Positions 1 through 8,730 of a stretch of DNA of 35,078 nucleotides are shown here, piece after piece. The stretch's first letter is position 1; the number at the start of each line of letters is the position of its first letter. The translations under genes and the position numbers were made by a program. The notes below the pieces were generated by a model. It had not been told where the DNA came from. It saw nothing but the letters and a program-made list of their open reading frames with translations, and ran no database searches. This DNA comes from Candidatus Nanopelagicaceae bacterium (GTDB lineage Bacteria > Actinomycetota > Actinomycetes > Nanopelagicales > Nanopelagicaceae), in assembly GCA_947454735.1 (NCBI GenBank), contig CANGLK010000013.1:1-35078 (forward strand), in the 5' to 3' direction.

Positions 1-615
1 CCTGACTCTGTACTTAACTCACTTAAAGATCGCCGAGGATTGCGCATCTGGACAGAGATGTTCTCTGATGGGGTCTATAACCTTCATAAGCTTGGCGTAT
101 TAGACCCAGATATCTTGATTACCGCATCGTTCATCTTCGGCACCAAAGAGCTCTACGACTGGTTGCACTTCAACCGTCGCGTTCAGATGCTTCGTACAGA
201 GAAGACCAATAACCCAAGTCTCATTGCTCGCCAGGCACGTATGACATCGATTAATGCAGCGTTACAGATCGATCTCTACGACCAGGCAAATGCTTCACAT
301 GTACGCGGTCAGATCTATAGCGGCTTTGGTGGTTCGACTGACTTTATCGTCGGCGCACTTCACAGCCGAGGAGGCCGCTCATTTATGGCGCTACCTTCAT
401 GGCATCCCAAGGCGAAAGTCTCATCAATCGTTCCGCGCCTCTCAGAGAATGTCACCAGCTTTCAACACTCATTCGTTGTGACAGAACAAGGCGCGGCAGC
501 ATGCTTTGGGCATACTCAACAAGAGCAGGCGATGAACCTGATTAATAACGCTGCACACCCTGATGCAAGAGAAGGCCTCATTCAAGCCGCCTCAGTATTC
601 GGGCTACTTGATTAG
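1..615 (+). CDS. acetyl-CoA hydrolase/transferase family protein, C-terminal part (cut by window edge)
   Basis: The frame is open from the first base, so this is the last 204 residues of a longer protein; the family is usually around 400-500 aa or more. The visible part matches the C-terminal domain of acetyl-CoA hydrolases and 4-hydroxybutyrate/succinyl CoA-transferases: a GGSTDFIVGA segment followed by RGGRSFMALPS, the usual GG-x-D-F-x-x-GA and GG-x-S-x-x-ALP pattern, and a late VVTEQGAA segment close to the family's V-T-E-x-G-x-A. Such enzymes move or hydrolyse CoA between acetate and other short acids in the cytoplasm. The substrate cannot be told from this piece. The stop codon overlaps by four bases the stop of the convergent toxin gene. 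Confidence 0.85.
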   Translation, partial: PDSVLNSLKDRRGLRIWTEMFSDGVYNLHKLGVLDPDILITASFIFGTKELYDWLHFNRRVQMLRTEKTNNPSLIARQARMTSINAALQIDLYDQANASHVRGQIYSGFGGSTDFIVGALHSRGGRSFMALPSWHPKAKVSSIVPRLSENVTSFQHSFVVTEQGAAACFGHTQQEQAMNLINNAAHPDAREGLIQAASVFGLLD

Positions 616-869
616 CGGTAGATCTCTCGTCGATGCCCAACATCGATTATGAGGATTAGGAGTTTGCCTCTCTGGATCGTGTAGAGCAGCCTTAGGTCGC
701 CCATACGAATTCGGTAACCGTCACGCCCATGTAGCTTCAATGACTTTGGCGGTGTGGGATTTGTTTTTAGTGTTTCGATCACCGTGTAGATCAGGACTTG
801 ATCTTTTTGAGAGAGTTTCTTAAGAGATTTTCTTGCAGTTGAGGTGAGTTCAATTGTAAAGAGGGTCAC
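612..869 (-). CDS. RelE/ParE-family toxin
   Basis: An 85-aa basic protein of the RelE/ParE fold. Family marks are the N-terminal helical LTSTARKSLKKLSQKDQ segment, YRIRMGDLRLLYTI in the middle, and the C-terminal IDVGHRREIY. RelE members cleave mRNA on the ribosome and ParE members poison gyrase; the sequence does not decide which. I use the GTG at 867-869, because it overlaps the antitoxin stop as GTGA, the usual coupling in such pairs. An upstream ATG at 902 would add 11 residues and overlap the antitoxin by 37 bases. It is expressed from the antitoxin promoter. Confidence 0.85.
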   Translation of the reverse strand: MTLFTIELTSTARKSLKKLSQKDQVLIYTVIETLKTNPTPPKSLKLHGRDGYRIRMGDLRLLYTIQRGKLLILIIDVGHRREIYR

Positions 870-1114
870 GCTAAACCGAGCTCGCGCTTCACCTGATCCC
901 AAGGGTAGGTCTTCTCCTGGGCGGAAAGGGCGGAATCAAATGCCTCGATATCTTCTAACTCTTCCATCGCATCCATCGCTTTCTCGAAAAGTTCAGGATT
1001 CATTAATACAGCAACGGTCTGACCATGTTTGACGATATGCACAGGCTTCTTTTTGGCACGGGCGATTACAGAAGGTAGCTCTGCGCGGGCATCTGTGACG
1101 GATATTTCGCTCAT
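866..1114 (-). CDS. Phd/YefM-type antitoxin
   Basis: An 82-aa acidic protein. The N-terminus, with VTDARAELPSVIARAKKKPVHIVKHGQTVAVLMNPELFE, is a typical Phd/YefM DNA-binding domain (about residues 5-50). The rest is an acidic helical tail that would wrap the toxin. It neutralises the product of the next gene and normally represses its own promoter. It overlaps the toxin gene by four bases. The start lies very close to the likely transcription start (a minus-strand TATTAT at 1128-1133), so the mRNA would be nearly leaderless. Confidence 0.88.
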   Translation of the reverse strand: MSEISVTDARAELPSVIARAKKKPVHIVKHGQTVAVLMNPELFEKAMDAMEELEDIEAFDSALSAQEKTYPWDQVKRELGLA

Positions 1115-1121
1115 GGTTCAA

Positions 1122-1150
1122 ATGTACATAATAAAGTTAAAAATGTACAT
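1122..1150. promoter_or_regulatory. operator of the toxin-antitoxin pair
   Basis: Two perfect 8-bp palindromes ATGTACAT lie at 1122-1129 and 1143-1150, 21 bases apart, which is two helical turns on one DNA face. The flanks are also mirrored: TTCAA before the first and TTGAA after the second. On the minus strand a TTTCAA/TATTAT pair with 16-base spacing overlaps both copies, so binding would cover the promoter. That the antitoxin is the binder is inferred from the family. Confidence 0.6.
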
Positions 1151-1167
1151 TGAAATTACATAAGAAA

Positions 1168-1209
1168 ATACGAGAGCCCCCTCAGTGCGTGCCGAGGGGG
1201 CTCTCGTAT
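1168..1209 (-). terminator. rho-independent terminator of the YqhA-family gene
   Basis: A perfect 16-bp stem (1168-1183 with 1194-1209) and a 10-base loop. On the minus strand it is followed by a T-rich stretch. It sits just after the 1222-1830 gene and also isolates the toxin-antitoxin promoter. Confidence 0.85.
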
Positions 1210-1221
1210 TTCAAATATTGG

Positions 1222-1830
1222 TTAGCGGAGTTCGCCATCCGCGTGCGCTTCACGCATACGGATCATCTCTTTCTCATTTGAAAGATCGATCGCTTCACGC
1301 TTATCGGCGATGAGGTCCATGACTGCGAATAGAACGCCAGAGACCACAAATGTAAGGTGAATTCCAATGCGCCATTTTTCGCGAGTTCCATCGATTTCGC
1401 CTTCAAGCATAAAGTCCTTAAGGAGTTCGATAACGGATATCGCTACCAATGAACCGATCAACTTGATCTTGAGACCGCTGTAATCAACGCGTCCCATCCA
1501 GTGTGGTCGATCCTCTGCATCTTCAGCAACGTTTATCTTGGATACGAAGTTCTCATATCCTGCAAAGATAATGATGATAATCAAATTACCGAGGAGCACA
1601 GTGTCGAGAAGTTCGAGGATGCTCAAGGTGATGTGGTGCATATCGGTATCTGTCATATGCAACATCAGCTCATAAAAGTTATGGAAGAAGCGGTAGAGAA
1701 GCGGGATGAGGCTGAGCATCAAACCTAAGTAGAGAGGAGCGAGTAACCAACGTCCTCCGAAAATGACACGTTCGAGAACCTCTTCGGCAATCTCATTCCA
1801 TGCCTTGTGCTCTTCAACCTGCTTTGCCAT
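1222..1830 (-). CDS. YqhA/UPF0114-family inner membrane protein
   Basis: A 202-aa membrane protein of the YqhA (UPF0114) family, whose function is not established. Family segments are ERVIFGGRWLLAPLYLGL near the N-terminus, LLDTVLLGNLIIIIIFAGYENFVSKI in the middle, then LKIKLIGSLVAISVIELLK and HLTFVVSGVLFA. These give about four membrane helices. I start at the ATG at 1828-1830 because AAGGAGG lies just upstream; an ATG nine codons earlier has no such site. A TGACCATTCA element (minus strand, 1902-1911) lies 71 bases before this start. Confidence 0.88.
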   Translation of the reverse strand: MAKQVEEHKAWNEIAEEVLERVIFGGRWLLAPLYLGLMLSLIPLLYRFFHNFYELMLHMTDTDMHHITLSILELLDTVLLGNLIIIIIFAGYENFVSKINVAEDAEDRPHWMGRVDYSGLKIKLIGSLVAISVIELLKDFMLEGEIDGTREKWRIGIHLTFVVSGVLFAVMDLIADKREAIDLSNEKEMIRMREAHADGELR

Positions 1831-1901
1831 GCATTTCCTCCTTGAGAATTTCCCCAAGGGTAGGTTGAGTGCGCAGAAGATACGAGAGTTATCCCTTGTA
1901 A

Positions 1902-1911
1902 TGAATGGTCA
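1902..1911 (-). promoter_or_regulatory. TGACCATTCA element upstream of the YqhA-family gene
   Basis: Exact TGACCATTCA on the minus strand, 71 bases before the ATG at 1830. The identical 10-mer stands before the genes at 12561 and 13127, and variants before five others. Role unknown. Confidence 0.45.
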
Positions 1912-1922
1912 TATTTTCTGGG

Positions 1923-2612
1923 TTAATGCAGGATATTGACAGCACGTGCGACGACAAGACCCACTGTCAAAAGCGAGGTTACCGACTGCACCAACATCAA
2001 CATCTTCGCCCAACGAGTCAGTGGCAATACATCGGTTGGGCTAAACGCACTGGCGTTGGTAAAAGAGATGTAGAGATAGTCGAAGAAATTTGGATGCCAA
2101 TGGACAGCGGCCATATGTTCATCTTGCATCTGAGGGAAGAGGAAATCTGGATAACGGACGAGCGCCTCAGCTCGAGACCCTGGACCACCGCGGTCGAACT
2201 CCCAGAACCACAATGCGAAGATCACGATATTTGTAAGCCAGATTGTTGCGCCTGAGAGCAGCAGCGAATTTCCATTCTGCGCAGAGCCATTGATCAAGTG
2301 TTGAATCAACTTCACAGCAGAGGCAGTGTTTGAAAGGGTCATCACCCCTGTGAGTCCAAGGCTCAAGATGCGAAGCGGGATGTGGTGGTTATGTATGCGA
2401 CGCGGAGCAACGATAAGAAGCACGGCAAGTAGTAGAGCTTCGAGAATTGAAATCTCCCGCTGGAAGCTGAGCGAGAGCTCCTTGGGAAGAATAGTTTGAA
2501 GCGCGATGACGATAGAGACCACAACCGCAACAGGAAACCGGTGTTCCCCTGTATGCGTGCGATGCCAGTGAGGGTGATGATCATTATGCGGAGCAAACTC
2601 TTTTCGTGACAT
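1923..2612 (-). CDS. conserved integral membrane protein, possibly ion-channel-like
   Basis: A 229-aa protein with a His-rich N-terminus (HNDHHPHWHRTHTGEH) and about five or six hydrophobic segments. The C-terminal part, FFDYLYISFTNASAFSPTD followed by LTRWAKMLMLVQS and a last helix, is a pattern I know from many actinobacterial membrane proteins of unknown role. Its arrangement of pore-like loop, conserved TD and final helix recalls two-helix ion channels and DUF1345 proteins, but I cannot show selectivity residues. The start has only a weak GGAG close to the ATG. It is divergent from the DUF805 gene at 2738. Confidence 0.7.
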   Translation of the reverse strand: MSRKEFAPHNDHHPHWHRTHTGEHRFPVAVVVSIVIALQTILPKELSLSFQREISILEALLLAVLLIVAPRRIHNHHIPLRILSLGLTGVMTLSNTASAVKLIQHLINGSAQNGNSLLLSGATIWLTNIVIFALWFWEFDRGGPGSRAEALVRYPDFLFPQMQDEHMAAVHWHPNFFDYLYISFTNASAFSPTDVLPLTRWAKMLMLVQSVTSLLTVGLVVARAVNILH

Positions 2613-2650
2613 GACTCCATAGTAACTAGCAAATTTAACCTTGTGAAGTA

Positions 2651-2660
2651 TGACTAATCA
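2651..2660 (+). promoter_or_regulatory. TGACTAATCA element upstream of DUF805 gene
   Basis: Variant of the recurring TGACYNNTCA dyad, 77 bases before the ATG at 2738. It lies between two divergent genes. Confidence 0.35.
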
Positions 2661-2737
2661 ATTGCATTCAATTTCCAGCAAAGTTGCTCTTCACGAGTTC
2701 ATACTTAGGCCTATCGAATTTTCGAAAGGATTACATT

Positions 2738-3049
2738 ATGGGCAATGCCATATCAGCATGTTTCTCGAAATATGCAACATTCTCAGGTCGTGCAACGCGT
2801 AGCGAGTACTGGTTCTTCTTCCTCTTCTACATTCTCGTTCTCTTTGCAGTAGCAATGGTCGATTCGACTGCAAATGGAATACTCATGAATCTGACAGTCC
2901 TAGTATTTATTCTGCCAATGTATGCAGCAGGTTCACGTCGCATGCATGATGTCGGTAAGAGTGGTTGGTATCAAATCATTCCAATCTACGGACTTATTCT
3001 TGCCTGCTCTGAAAGCGGAGCGGACAATAAGTACGGCGCAGGCGCTTAA
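2738..3049 (+). CDS. DUF805-family small membrane protein
   Basis: A 103-aa protein of the DUF805 (YhaH) family, whose function is not known. Seen: the N-terminal CFSKYATFSGRATRSEYWFFFLF, two or three membrane helices, and the hallmark SRRMHDVGKSGWYQIIP. The start at 2738 is preferred over an earlier in-frame start at 2684 because GAAAGGA lies eight bases upstream. A paralogue lies at 14395. It is followed at once by a strong terminator, so it is probably a single-gene transcript. Confidence 0.88.
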   Translation: MGNAISACFSKYATFSGRATRSEYWFFFLFYILVLFAVAMVDSTANGILMNLTVLVFILPMYAAGSRRMHDVGKSGWYQIIPIYGLILACSESGADNKYGAGA

Positions 3050-3059
3050 TAATTAGTAC

Positions 3060-3097
3060 GAGAAAGGGCCACGGTGATCTCACCGTGGCCCTTTCTC
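3060..3097 (+). terminator. terminator after DUF805 gene
   Basis: An 18-bp perfect inverted repeat, GAGAAAGGGCCACGGTGA (3060-3077) with its complement at 3080-3097, followed by a pyrimidine-rich tail. Confidence 0.85.
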
Positions 3098-3137
3098 TAT
3101 TTCTATTCTCTGGCCGCGAGGTCGGTGAGGATTGAAA

Positions 3138-3147
3138 TGACCGGTCA
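3138..3147. promoter_or_regulatory. TGACCGGTCA palindrome upstream of subtilase gene
   Basis: Perfect 10-bp palindrome 79 bases before the ATG at 3227, at the same distance as related elements before other genes in this window. Confidence 0.45.
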
Positions 3148-3226
3148 GGCTGCCAGATAGTCCGCTGCATAAATAGGGCGAGGTTTTACGGTTAACCCAG
3201 TGAACCTACTTCTGGAGTACAAAAAT

Positions 3227-6200
3227 ATGCACGCTCTCAAGCGCAAATCGTTCCGCTCTGTAGCCACAGTCTTTATCGCACTGACCGCGATGATGGGATC
3301 TAGCTCGCAGGCAGAGGCCGGCATTCTCGGCCCTTCATCTGATTACATCGTGCAGATTACTCCAGCAGCACGTGCGGCAATTGAGAGCGCAGTAAAGAAT
3401 GCAGGTGGAACTGTAGGTACCCGCTACCAGTACGCATTCGATGGCTTTGTCGTAAAGCTTCCAGATATGTTGCTGCCAATCTTGCAGAAGATTCCAAATG
3501 TTCTCAAGATCGAAAAGGATCAGCCTGTATCTGGTCTAGATATTCAGCAGAATGAGGTGCCGACTCCATCATGGGGTCTGGATCGCATCGATCAGCGTGA
3601 AGTAGTTTCAACGGCTCCCGGCTACCAGGGCAATTACGGATATCGCAGCGCAGGTACAGGTGCCACGATTTATATCGGCGATACAGGTATCTACCCACAT
3701 GAAGATTTGGCTGGACGTATATCAACAGTTGGCTTTACCGGCATCGCAGATGGAAATGGCACTGTTGATTGCAACGGTCACGGAACTCACGTTGCCACAA
3801 CAGCTGCAGGTACAAAGTATGGAGTTGCTAAGAATGCCAAGGTTGTTCCAGTTCGTATTTTGAACTGCGCAGGATCTGGCTCATATGCAACTGTGATCGC
3901 TGGTCTCGACTGGATCTTGTCACCACTGAATACAAATCCAAAGACGCAGGCAGTTCTTAACCTCTCTATCGGTGGCGGCGCATCTTCTGCAATCAACGAT
4001 GCGATTCTTCGTCTTACAAATGCAGGTATAACAGTTGTAGCTGCTGCAGGTAATGACAATGTCGATGCTTGTACTAAATCTCCTGCAAGTGCTCCCACTG
4101 CAATTACAGTTGGCGCAACCGGATCCAATGATTCAAAGGCTTACTTTTCCAACTGGGGTAAGTGCGTGGACATTCATGCACCTGGTTACTACATCACAGC
4201 TGGTTGGAAAGATGCCGCAAATGCTGTAAACACCATTAGTGGTACCTCGATGGCAACACCACACGTAACAGGCGCTGCAGCTGTCTATTTAGGCTTGCAT
4301 CCAACGGCAACAGTCGCTCAGGTAGCCGATGCTCTAGCAGCAGATTCGACGAAGGGCGCTGTCACAGGTCTTCCTGCGGACACTATTAATAACCTTCTCT
4401 ATGTATCTCCAACAGATGGCGGAGCTGTCATTACGCCTCCGGCTGTCCAGGTAGGAACTCTCTCGGGCATCACCCACATTCAGGCGCAAGCCAATGTTGA
4501 AATTAATCCCAACAATGCGCCAACGACTGCGCGCATTGAATATGCGACAGATCAAGCTTTCACCCAGATTGTTAAGAGCATCAATCTGACGCCGACTCCA
4601 CTCGATGGGGGAGCGCCAATTATTTTGCCTGTAATCCTCGATGGCCTAACTCCATCTTCGACTTATTACTTCCGAGCAACGGCTAGCAATGAGAGCGGTT
4701 CATACACCTCGCCAGTTGGATCATTTAAGACTCTTGCCCCTCCTGTAACACCACCAGTAACGGTTGCGATTGCGCCAACAAACCTCACGGGTTGGAGCGC
4801 CCATCTCAATGGAACAGTAAATGCAAACAATGGCGCTACTACTGTCTCGTTCGTATATGGAACAGATCCTGACTTCCTCACAAATACACAGACCGGACTT
4901 GCTTCGCAGCAAACAGTCTCTGGAAATGTCGTGACAACTGTCGGACTTGATATCTCATTCCTCAATGGAGCGACTAAGTATTACTACAAGGTCATTGGCA
5001 GTAATAGCGCAGCATCTGTGCAATCAAATATCTATACATTTACAACACCTGCAGTTGCCGGCCTCCTGGCATCGGTTGAGACAATACGACCTACTAATGG
5101 CCTTGATACACCTGCAACGACAGTGACGGGTCGAATCAATCCAAACGGACAGACAACTTCTGTTCGCTTGGTTTGGGATTATGACTCTTCACTACTGGTT
5201 TCCCCAAGGAGTGCGGTTATCTCGACTCTCTACACAGGTATCGACACCGTGACAGTGAGCGCAGCGATGACAGGACTCATTCCTGGAAATCGCTATTACT
5301 ATCGATTTGAAGCGACAAATGCCGCAGGCGTTTCAAAACCAGTTCCGCTGACAAATGTCGGTAATCCAATCATGCCTGTCATTCTCTCTTCGACTCCATC
5401 TTCTATTACTCAGAACTCAATGACCCTGAGCGCAGTAGTTAACGCAGGTGCGTCTAATACTCGTACCTCATTTATCTACGGTACCGATCCAAAACTTGAG
5501 ACCGGTACAACAGTTATCAATGGAACGCCATATGCGATTACCAGCGCTCTTAACACGACGGTGACTGCGGGACTTACTGGCTTGAAGTCGAATACAACGT
5601 ATTACTTCCGTACCAAGATATTGGCATATACAGGACCGCTGATGGATCTCGGAGGCGTACTGCTTGGACCAATCATTACGGTGCAGACTCCATATCCACC
5701 ACGAATGGCTCAATCAATTGCCTTTAGCCTTCCACTCTCACGTTATTACGGTGGCGCGCCAACAGTTCTTAGCGCTACCGCTTCCTCTGGTCTTCCAGTG
5801 ACACTTACCTCTGCAACACCTTCGATCTGTCAGGTTACGACGAGTGATGCAGGGTCCCTCCTTTCCTATGTCACTCCAATCGCTGCCGCAACAACAGCTT
5901 CTTGCACAATCAGCGCAGTCCAAGGTGGAAATGATTCATACACACCAGCTGCTACACAGAGCCGCACAATTGTCTTCCAGAAGGAAGGAACTAGCCTTGC
6001 TGCAAGTTGGGCAGGTCCAATCACCGTTGCTGGAACAACACTGAGCTTCACTGTATTTAGCGCATCACAGCCATCACTTCGTGAATCACAAGGTGGAACG
6101 AATGCATTGACCGTTACATCAAAGACTCCAACAATCTGTAAGGTCGAGAACACGGCCTTTGCAGGAACAAGCGATGCTCACACGACGACAACTGTGAAGG

Positions 6201-8713
6201 GACTTTGGAATGGCACATGCCAGATAGAAGTTTCCTTTGCCGGCAATAGCTACTGGCTTCCAACAACTGCGAGCTTCTCAAGCGGCGTCGTAGGGATGAC
6301 ACAGCCAGAGCCAGGTGCAAACGTTGCTCAGGTTATTAACTTCTCAACGCCTTCTAATCGTGATGCAGGATCACTCAACCCACTAGTTGTCTCAGCGACT
6401 TCAGAATTACCAGTGACTCTTACTTCTACTACGCCGGCAACATGTTCAGTCGAGCTCCAGGCAAATGGAACATATTCTGCAAAGGCAGCCCCTGGTGTAA
6501 CGGGAGATAGCACTCTCTGCACCATCAGTGCTTCTCAAGCAGGAAATGATCGCTGGGCTGCAGCTGTCACAGTTTCTCGTTCATTTACATGGCTACGTAA
6601 ACCGCAGAGTATTAGCTTTGTTCAACCAGCAACTCGTTTCTATGGGGGAGCGCCAACAACATTGTCGGCAACTTCAACTTCAGGCTTGCCGGTTACATTT
6701 ACGATTACCTCTTCAACGGTTTGCAAGCTCACAACGGTAGATACTGTGACAACAGTTACCTATGTAACTCCGCTCACTATCGGAAGTACAGCAAACTGCT
6801 ATATCACTGCAAATCAGCCTGGTGATTCTGTATTCGCTCCAGCTCCATCCATCAACAAGACACTGACATGGAGCAAGGAGAGCGTCATCCTCCGTCCAAC
6901 ATGGGCAGGTGCAGTGACTGTTTCAGGAACTGCTGTTGATGTCACCGTGAAGAGCTCTTCACAGCCATCTCTTAATGAGGATCTCTCTGGCACAACTCCT
7001 CTTGTATTCACATCATTGACCCCAAAGGTCTGTGTTGTAGATGGCACTGCCTACCAAGGCACAAGCACTTCTCATACACGAGCAATCTTTAAAGCAATCT
7101 ATAACGGCACATGCCAATACTCCGTTTACTTTGCTGGCAACAGCTACTGGCTCCCTGCCACAACGACATTCACAACAGTGATCTCGGGGATGACAACTCC
7201 TCAGCCGGGAGCTTCAGCACCTCAGACGATTGCACTCTCAACATTAGGCACTTACCAGTTGGGTACGGTTGTGCCGATCACAGCGACTGCATCATCAACG
7301 CTTCCAGTTACAGTTGTGAGTACAACTCCTGCCGTCTGTGCAGTATCAAAGAGTGATGCAGGTGCATATTCAGTGACCTCTGTTGATGGACTTACAGGTG
7401 ATAACAACACCTGTACCGTCCAGGCAACACAAGCTGGCGATTCACGCTGGGCGGCAGCTCCAGTGCAGATAAGAAGCTTTAAGTTTCTCCGTAAGTCTCA
7501 GACAATCACATTCACACTTCCGTCAAGCCGTTACTACGGGGGAGCGCCAACAGCACTTGTCGCGACTTCAACGTCAGGGCTCCCTGTTACCTTCTCAACG
7601 ACAACTCCTAACATCTGCGATTTCCAGACAACTGATTCCGCTTCAGTTCTGACCTACGTGACACCACTGCCAACATCGAACGTTGGTCCTTGCTACGTAG
7701 TGGCATCACAAGTAGGCAATGGAACATTTGCTCCAGCAACAACCCTCGGACGCCAAATTGTCTGGAATAAAGAAGCTACGACAATCACAGCGACTTGGTC
7801 AGGCATGCCGTCAATCGCAGGTTCAACCCTAGATCTCAATGTGAAGAGCGCTGTCCAGCCCCTTCTCAATGAGGCTCTAGCTGGTACTACACCGCTGGTT
7901 GTTACATCTCGCACACCTAATATCTGCGTGGTTGATTCACCAACTTATATCGGTAGCTCAACTACACATACTCGTGTCACAGTGAAGGCGCTCTGGAACG
8001 GATCTTGCCAGCTCACCGTAACCTTTGCAGGAAATAGCTACTGGTTGCCAGTAACTGTTTCTCCGACAATCGGAATCTCGGGAATGACAGCTCCTCAGCC
8101 TGGTGCAAATGCAGCACAGACATTGAGCATCTCAACGCCATCAACTCTTGAGATTGGTGCAACAGTAAATACATTCCCAACTTCAACATCGAAGTTACCA
8201 GTGACAGTGACATCACTTACCCCTGCGGTATGTCTTGCGACTGCAAATTCAACTGGATACGTGATCTCGACCGCTGCAGGCGTTACAGGTAACGGAAATA
8301 TCTGTAACCTTCAACTCACTCAGGCTGGAACAGATGCCTGGGCACCTGCACCCGTTCTGAACCGAACAATCACCGTTAACAAAGCTGCGATGGCAGTGCG
8401 TCAGTTGCGAACTGCTTCTTTTGTGACACCGACTGCCCCTGCGCTCCTTGTCTCTGGCATTGCATATGTCAATGCTCCATCAAATACAGGACTCAATAGC
8501 ATCGGTAACTTCTTAACCGTGACTACTACAACTCCGGCAGTCTGCACGATCACAGATGCTTCGCCATATGCAACAAGTGCTGGCACATATACCCAGACAA
8601 CTGTGAAGAGCGTTGCAAATGGCACCTGCGTCATCGCTTGGAACTTTGCTGAGACAGCTACTCAGAAAGCTGCGATCTTTACACAGAGCTTCGCAGTGAC
8701 TGGAGTGAAGTAA
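3227..8713 (+). CDS. secreted subtilisin-like serine protease (S8) with long Ig/Fn3-like repeat region
   Basis: An 1828-aa exported protease. A Sec signal peptide (about residues 1-32, cut after AEA) is followed by an I9-type propeptide (DYIVQITPAA... to KIEKDQPVS) and an S8 domain. The catalytic triad is complete: Asp152 in IGDTG, His185 in GHGTHVA, Ser341 in GTSMATPHVTGAA, with oxyanion Asn276 in AAGND. From about residue 405 come four fibronectin-III-like modules (LxxSTTYYFR-type endings). Then a 298-aa unit occurs three times (5711-6604, 6605-7498, 7499-8392) plus a partial fourth. Each unit holds three Ig-like modules, each with a Cys pair. No LPXTG motif or C-terminal membrane anchor is visible. 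I start at 3227, with GGAG at 3214-3217, rather than a GTG at 3200. It probably degrades or processes extracellular protein, with the repeats serving as a stalk or for binding. Confidence 0.92.
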   Translation: MHALKRKSFRSVATVFIALTAMMGSSSQAEAGILGPSSDYIVQITPAARAAIESAVKNAGGTVGTRYQYAFDGFVVKLPDMLLPILQKIPNVLKIEKDQPVSGLDIQQNEVPTPSWGLDRIDQREVVSTAPGYQGNYGYRSAGTGATIYIGDTGIYPHEDLAGRISTVGFTGIADGNGTVDCNGHGTHVATTAAGTKYGVAKNAKVVPVRILNCAGSGSYATVIAGLDWILSPLNTNPKTQAVLNLSIGGGASSAINDAILRLTNAGITVVAAAGNDNVDACTKSPASAPTAITVGATGSNDSKAYFSNWGKCVDIHAPGYYITAGWKDAANAVNTISGTSMATPHVTGAAAVYLGLHPTATVAQVADALAADSTKGAVTGLPADTINNLLYVSPTDGGAVITPPAVQVGTLSGITHIQAQANVEINPNNAPTTARIEYATDQAFTQIVKSINLTPTPLDGGAPIILPVILDGLTPSSTYYFRATASNESGSYTSPVGSFKTLAPPVTPPVTVAIAPTNLTGWSAHLNGTVNANNGATTVSFVYGTDPDFLTNTQTGLASQQTVSGNVVTTVGLDISFLNGATKYYYKVIGSNSAASVQSNIYTFTTPAVAGLLASVETIRPTNGLDTPATTVTGRINPNGQTTSVRLVWDYDSSLLVSPRSAVISTLYTGIDTVTVSAAMTGLIPGNRYYYRFEATNAAGVSKPVPLTNVGNPIMPVILSSTPSSITQNSMTLSAVVNAGASNTRTSFIYGTDPKLETGTTVINGTPYAITSALNTTVTAGLTGLKSNTTYYFRTKILAYTGPLMDLGGVLLGPIITVQTPYPPRMAQSIAFSLPLSRYYGGAPTVLSATASSGLPVTLTSATPSICQVTTSDAGSLLSYVTPIAAATTASCTISAVQGGNDSYTPAATQSRTIVFQKEGTSLAASWAGPITVAGTTLSFTVFSASQPSLRESQGGTNALTVTSKTPTICKVENTAFAGTSDAHTTTTVKGLWNGTCQIEVSFAGNSYWLPTTASFSSGVVGMTQPEPGANVAQVINFSTPSNRDAGSLNPLVVSATSELPVTLTSTTPATCSVELQANGTYSAKAAPGVTGDSTLCTISASQAGNDRWAAAVTVSRSFTWLRKPQSISFVQPATRFYGGAPTTLSATSTSGLPVTFTITSSTVCKLTTVDTVTTVTYVTPLTIGSTANCYITANQPGDSVFAPAPSINKTLTWSKESVILRPTWAGAVTVSGTAVDVTVKSSSQPSLNEDLSGTTPLVFTSLTPKVCVVDGTAYQGTSTSHTRAIFKAIYNGTCQYSVYFAGNSYWLPATTTFTTVISGMTTPQPGASAPQTIALSTLGTYQLGTVVPITATASSTLPVTVVSTTPAVCAVSKSDAGAYSVTSVDGLTGDNNTCTVQATQAGDSRWAAAPVQIRSFKFLRKSQTITFTLPSSRYYGGAPTALVATSTSGLPVTFSTTTPNICDFQTTDSASVLTYVTPLPTSNVGPCYVVASQVGNGTFAPATTLGRQIVWNKEATTITATWSGMPSIAGSTLDLNVKSAVQPLLNEALAGTTPLVVTSRTPNICVVDSPTYIGSSTTHTRVTVKALWNGSCQLTVTFAGNSYWLPVTVSPTIGISGMTAPQPGANAAQTLSISTPSTLEIGATVNTFPTSTSKLPVTVTSLTPAVCLATANSTGYVISTAAGVTGNGNICNLQLTQAGTDAWAPAPVLNRTITVNKAAMAVRQLRTASFVTPTAPALLVSGIAYVNAPSNTGLNSIGNFLTVTTTTPAVCTITDASPYATSAGTYTQTTVKSVANGTCVIAWNFAETATQKAAIFTQSFAVTGVK
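5711..8392 (+). repeat. three tandem 894-bp units within the subtilase gene
   Basis: The landmarks QSIAF...SRYYGGAP, QSISF...TRFYGGAP and QTITF...SRYYGGAP recur with their Arg codons at 5741, 6635 and 7529, so the period is exactly 894 bases (298 codons) both times. Other landmarks recur once per unit: F/YAGNSYWLP, GMT-x-PxPGA and RWAA (DAWAP in the third). The units are clearly diverged in DNA, so the duplication is not recent. Confidence 0.9.
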
Positions 8714-8730
8714 CAAGTTAGATTTACCCG

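Noticed and set aside
1905-2255. 116-codon plus-strand frame opposite the membrane protein gene
   Set aside because: It is antisense to a well-supported membrane protein, has no binding site and an unnatural His/Cys/Trp-rich composition.
5466-8660. Many open frames on the minus strand and in other plus frames opposite the subtilase repeats
   Set aside because: They follow from the Thr/Ser/Ala-rich codon pattern of the repeats, have no ribosome binding sites, and look like no protein family.
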